DNA from: Marinobacter salarius
Lineage (GTDB): Bacteria > Pseudomonadota > Gammaproteobacteria > Pseudomonadales > Oleiphilaceae
Assembly: GCF_032922745.1 (NCBI RefSeq)
Contig: NZ_CP136693.1
Location: forward strand, 806,001 to 870,000
Direction of reading: 5' to 3'
DNA: 64,000 bases
The position numbers and the translations under genes were made by a program. Below, piece by piece: positions 61,470 through 64,000 of the stretch. Position 1 is the first letter of the stretch. Each line of letters starts with the position of its first letter. Under the pieces are notes generated by a model. That model saw only the letters and a list, made by a program, of their open reading frames with translations, ran no database searches and was not told where the DNA came from.

Positions 61470-62606
61470 TCATCCGGGTTCCTGTTCTTCCGTCAATTTG
61501 CCATGTTCCACGTGGAACAATCTGTATTCCGGCATGGTGTGCCGCCATAATTCATCCGGCCTGGGTGCCTCTATCGATGTCACAAACACCTGACATCGTA
61601 ATTCGTAGAGCTTTTGGGCAAGCATGGCCCTGTGGACGACATCCAGTTCTGCATTGATATCATCCAGCAGAAAGGTAACCTGCTTTCCCAGATCGCTTAG
61701 CACCATGCCCTGTGCGATCTTCATTAAAATAACCAGCGTCTTTTGCTGGCCCCGGGAGAAGGTTTCCGCGACCGGTCTCCCCTGGTATCGCAAGCGGATG
61801 TCAGCCCGATTGGGACCGTACAGGGTATGGCCCATTTTCTGTTCCTGCTCCCGGTGCGAACGCAGTACCTCGACCAGGGGTTGGCTGGCGTCCCAGCCCA
61901 CGTAATAGTCCAGCTTGAGCCCCTCAACCCAGGGGGTGTCTATCTCACCGAGTAAACTGTAAAAAGCCTTGGTAAAGAGCCGAAAGGTTTCGTTCCGGGC
62001 TTGCGTCAGGCGCTCTGCCAACTCCGTGTACTGTGAATCCCAGACCTTCATCAGAGCGTCATCTATTCTACCATTTCTCAGGATCTGATTCCGCTGTGAC
62101 GTCACTCTTTGACACTGCTGCCACAACGAAGCAAACGAAGGTTCCACGTGGAACACTGCCCAATCGAGAAACTGCCGGCGTTTTCCGGGCCCGCCGGCAA
62201 CAATATCAAACACGCCTGGATCGATGACCGAAACGGGCAAATGCCGGGCAAGCGAAGACAGGTTACGAACCGCCTCGCCATCCACTCGAAGCATGGTTTC
62301 TTTAGCGGTCACATCCCTGGAGATACCTACACGATGGTTAAGCTCACCAACTGATGATTGTTCTCCTCCCGACATTCCCTGATCCAGACCACCAAACACC
62401 GTCAGTTTGTGTTCGCCGTGGCTGACCACCGCCTGATGTCGACCTACCCGGAATGAGCGGCCAAGCCCCAGGTAACCAATGGCTTCCAGAACGCTGGTTT
62501 TTCCACTACCGTTAGCGCCATACAACAAATTTATGGAAGGTGAGAAACTGACCGGCACAGGCGAGAGATTGCGGAAATGTTCCGATTGAAGTTTAACGAG
62601 CGCCAT
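61470..62606 (-). CDS. recF: DNA replication and repair protein RecF
   Basis: A 378-residue SMC-like ATPase of gap repair. Walker A is YGANGSGKTSVLE, signature-like FSRGQQKTL and Walker B FLLDDINAELD. Two parS palindromes lie inside the gene, each coding a short FHVE peptide (FHVEH near the C-terminus and FHVEP near the middle). The start ATG 62606 lies 38 bases from the terminator after the upstream kinase gene. Normally dnaN is upstream of recF; here it is not. Confidence 0.95.
   Translation of the reverse strand: MALVKLQSEHFRNLSPVPVSFSPSINLLYGANGSGKTSVLEAIGYLGLGRSFRVGRHQAVVSHGEHKLTVFGGLDQGMSGGEQSSVGELNHRVGISRDVTAKETMLRVDGEAVRNLSSLARHLPVSVIDPGVFDIVAGGPGKRRQFLDWAVFHVEPSFASLWQQCQRVTSQRNQILRNGRIDDALMKVWDSQYTELAERLTQARNETFRLFTKAFYSLLGEIDTPWVEGLKLDYYVGWDASQPLVEVLRSHREQEQKMGHTLYGPNRADIRLRYQGRPVAETFSRGQQKTLVILMKIAQGMVLSDLGKQVTFLLDDINAELDVVHRAMLAQKLYELRCQVFVTSIEAPRPDELWRHTMPEYRLFHVEHGKLTEEQEPG
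61504..61519. promoter_or_regulatory. parS centromere site 1 inside recF
   Basis: TGTTCCACGTGGAACA is a perfect 16-base palindrome and fits the bacterial parS consensus (TGTTNCACGTGNAACA). It is in the C-terminal part of recF and encodes FHVEH on the minus strand. ParB is expected to bind here and help chromosome segregation. Confidence 0.9.
62140..62155. promoter_or_regulatory. parS centromere site 2 inside recF
   Basis: GGTTCCACGTGGAACA matches the parS consensus at 15 of 16 positions (the first base is G instead of T). It lies 636 bases from site 1 and encodes FHVEP on the minus strand. Confidence 0.85.
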
Positions 62607-62644
62607 AGGTCACGATAGGTTATTAACCACCAGGAGACGGGGAC

Positions 62645-62678
62645 AAAAAAGGCAGCGTGCCTTACCGACAACGCTGCC
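62645..62678 (-). terminator. Intrinsic terminator after the AarF/UbiB-type kinase gene
   Basis: On the minus strand GGCAGCGT, a 12-base loop and ACGCTGCC, followed by six T, lie 32 bases past the kinase stop codon. It insulates recF from the upstream gene. Confidence 0.88.
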
Positions 62679-62709
62679 CCAGTGTACAAAACCTTGCGGG
62701 TGAACGCGA

Positions 62710-63981
62710 TTAATGCAGCATATTCAACCGCTCGTCCATGAAGACATCCATTTCCGGCGCCAGTATGTGAACGTAACGGTCGAAATACAGGAACTGTTTC
62801 AACAGGAGCGCAAACTCCCTTGGAAAATGCAGCCCGTGGCCCTCGCCAATTCGTACCATATCCATCAGGATATTGTTCACGTCATCCTCGGCCTGCTCAG
62901 CCTGATAGGGAACTTCATCCGGCACCATAGTATCCATTTGCTGGTAAAGGCGCCGCAGATCGGCTGCCAGTTCAGCCACCTGAACCTTTTGATCGGTGAT
63001 ACCGATGCGAATCATCGCGTCTGCCATGCCTTCAAAATTGCCGACCATGACCGTTGAAATAAAATCACTGACGGCCTGCCAGGTATCCGGACGGATGCGT
63101 CCAACAATACCGAAATCAATAAAGCCAACCCGGCCGTCTTTCAGCACCATCAGATTACCCGCATGAACATCAGCATGAAAAAACTCACACTGGGTGAGAC
63201 TGGAAAACCAGGTGTTCATTGCCGTAATCAGCGTGCGCTCCGGATCCCGCGCGTAACCCCGGATGCTTTCAAGATCCGTCAGAGGCACGCCGTAGAAGCG
63301 CTCCATGGTAAGAATGCGACGACTACTGCAGCTTTCGTAAACCCGTGGCACGGTGGCGTCTTCATTGTGGGAGTTATGGAGAAATTCCCGGAACACCTTA
63401 AGGTTGTTCGCTTCCTTGATGAAGTCGCATTCCTCCATCATGGTACGCTGGATTTCCTCCACGATCCCCGACAACGATGTCCAGGATAGTTTGGGCGCCA
63501 GGGTCTCCAGGATTTTCGCGGACAGGTACAGGAAATTGAGGTCCGTCAGCAGGATGGTTTCCACACCCGGCTTTTGCACCTTGATCACCACATCCTCACC
63601 GGTAACCAACTTCGCGGCATGAACCTGTGCAATCGATGCCGACGCCAAAGCCACTGGGTCAATGTCAGAGTAAACGTCTTCGATTGGTCGGCCCAGTTCA
63701 TCCCGGATAATCTTCCGGATCACACTGAATGGCAGGCTTGGGGTACGGTCCAGACAGTATTGGAATTCCTCTACGTATTCCTTGGGGAAAAACGTGGGGG
63801 AGCTGGCAATAAACTGTCCGAGCTTGATGTAGGTGGCACCCAGGGATTCAAACGTCTGCCTGAGCAACCGCGGCGCGGGCGGTCGATCGCCCCGCACCCA
63901 ATTTACTCCAGCGCGTCCCAACACTGATACGGTCTGACCGATTCGAAAGGCACCCTTGAGGCTGTTCGTCACCGTTCCCAT
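62710..63981 (-). CDS. AarF/ABC1/UbiB family atypical kinase
   Basis: An atypical kinase of 423 residues. The KxGQ motif is at 53-56 (YIKLGQF), the Ala-rich loop is ASASIAQVHAA, the metal/catalytic motif is FHADVHAGNLMV and DFG is in FIDFGIVGR. The UbiB family influences ubiquinone and lipid metabolism, but this protein lacks the two C-terminal membrane helices of E. coli UbiB and so is a soluble family member. ATG 63981 is the start, 20 bases from the window edge. It occupies the place where dnaN is expected upstream of recF. Confidence 0.9.
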   Translation of the reverse strand: MGTVTNSLKGAFRIGQTVSVLGRAGVNWVRGDRPPAPRLLRQTFESLGATYIKLGQFIASSPTFFPKEYVEEFQYCLDRTPSLPFSVIRKIIRDELGRPIEDVYSDIDPVALASASIAQVHAAKLVTGEDVVIKVQKPGVETILLTDLNFLYLSAKILETLAPKLSWTSLSGIVEEIQRTMMEECDFIKEANNLKVFREFLHNSHNEDATVPRVYESCSSRRILTMERFYGVPLTDLESIRGYARDPERTLITAMNTWFSSLTQCEFFHADVHAGNLMVLKDGRVGFIDFGIVGRIRPDTWQAVSDFISTVMVGNFEGMADAMIRIGITDQKVQVAELAADLRRLYQQMDTMVPDEVPYQAEQAEDDVNNILMDMVRIGEGHGLHFPREFALLLKQFLYFDRYVHILAPEMDVFMDERLNMLH

Positions 63982-64000
63982 GACTCTCTTCCTTACTGAT

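Overview
The window is a 64 kb stretch of a chromosome from a marine or halotolerant gammaproteobacterium, most likely Marinobacter or a close relative. The reasons are the gene order, the moderately high GC, the solitary ectoine synthase, the BCCT osmolyte carrier, the PomA/PomB-type flagellar stator and the PA-type conserved hypotheticals. Two blocks follow the gene order I remember from Pseudomonas aeruginosa PAO1: the cytochrome c oxidase block (PA0105-PA0114) and the oriC-proximal block (PA0004-PA0025). The right part therefore lies near the replication origin, and two parS centromere sites inside recF agree with this. I see no phage, insertion sequence, integron, CRISPR array or rRNA. 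There is one tRNA gene.

Layout: 0-9.5 kb holds a DUF2868/DUF3482 GTPase pair, an orphan ectC with an MFS carrier, an ornithine/lysine-type decarboxylase, a YjfB-like protein, the HrpB helicase and a second MFS carrier. 9.6-17.7 kb is the aa3-type cytochrome c oxidase cluster (coxB, coxA, coxC, DUF2909, SURF1, a SCO-like protein, heme A and heme O synthases, SCO1). It has no ctaG/cox11 at the place expected. 17.9-26.7 kb holds a MATE exporter, then a tightly packed envelope operon (cupredoxin-like protein, GGDEF/EAL protein with a degenerate GGDEF motif, DUF3034 protein, truncated-globin lipoprotein), then DoxX, DUF1653 and an Na+/H+ antiporter-family carrier. 27-33.9 kb holds yheV-prlC, a gamma-carbonic anhydrase, a membrane sulfatase-fold enzyme, a PA4642-type protein and the flagellar stator pair. 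33.9-46.6 kb is the conserved housekeeping block (aroE, hemF, tsaC, dprA, lysM / def, fmt, rsmB, trkA, glyQ, glyS, tRNA-Pro). 46.7-58.9 kb looks accessory: a beta-helix membrane protein, a BCCT carrier, two divergent ABC exporters, gabT, a solitary ParA, a secreted alpha-amylase with a starch-binding domain and a VC0807-type membrane protein. 59-64 kb carries gyrB and recF, then an AarF/UbiB-type kinase gene where dnaN would normally lie.

The most unusual non-coding content is two families of long hairpins. Family A (six copies, all before 27 kb) has a conserved core of about 20 bases in the loop, and arms that differ completely between copies yet pair with each other. Family B (two copies, both between divergent genes) has a long perfect outer stem enclosing two small hairpins with TGGA-type loops. 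The points I would follow first are these hairpin families, the cupredoxin/EAL/DUF3034/globin operon, the second SCO-like protein in a cox cluster lacking ctaG, the break in the dnaN-recF linkage with parS sites inside recF, and the orphan ectC. Start codons were reassigned where a Shine-Dalgarno (SD) site or family alignment argued for it (ornithine decarboxylase, hrpB, ctaB, coxB, dprA, gabT, one ABC exporter and others). All family names come from reading the sequence against remembered families; no database search was run.
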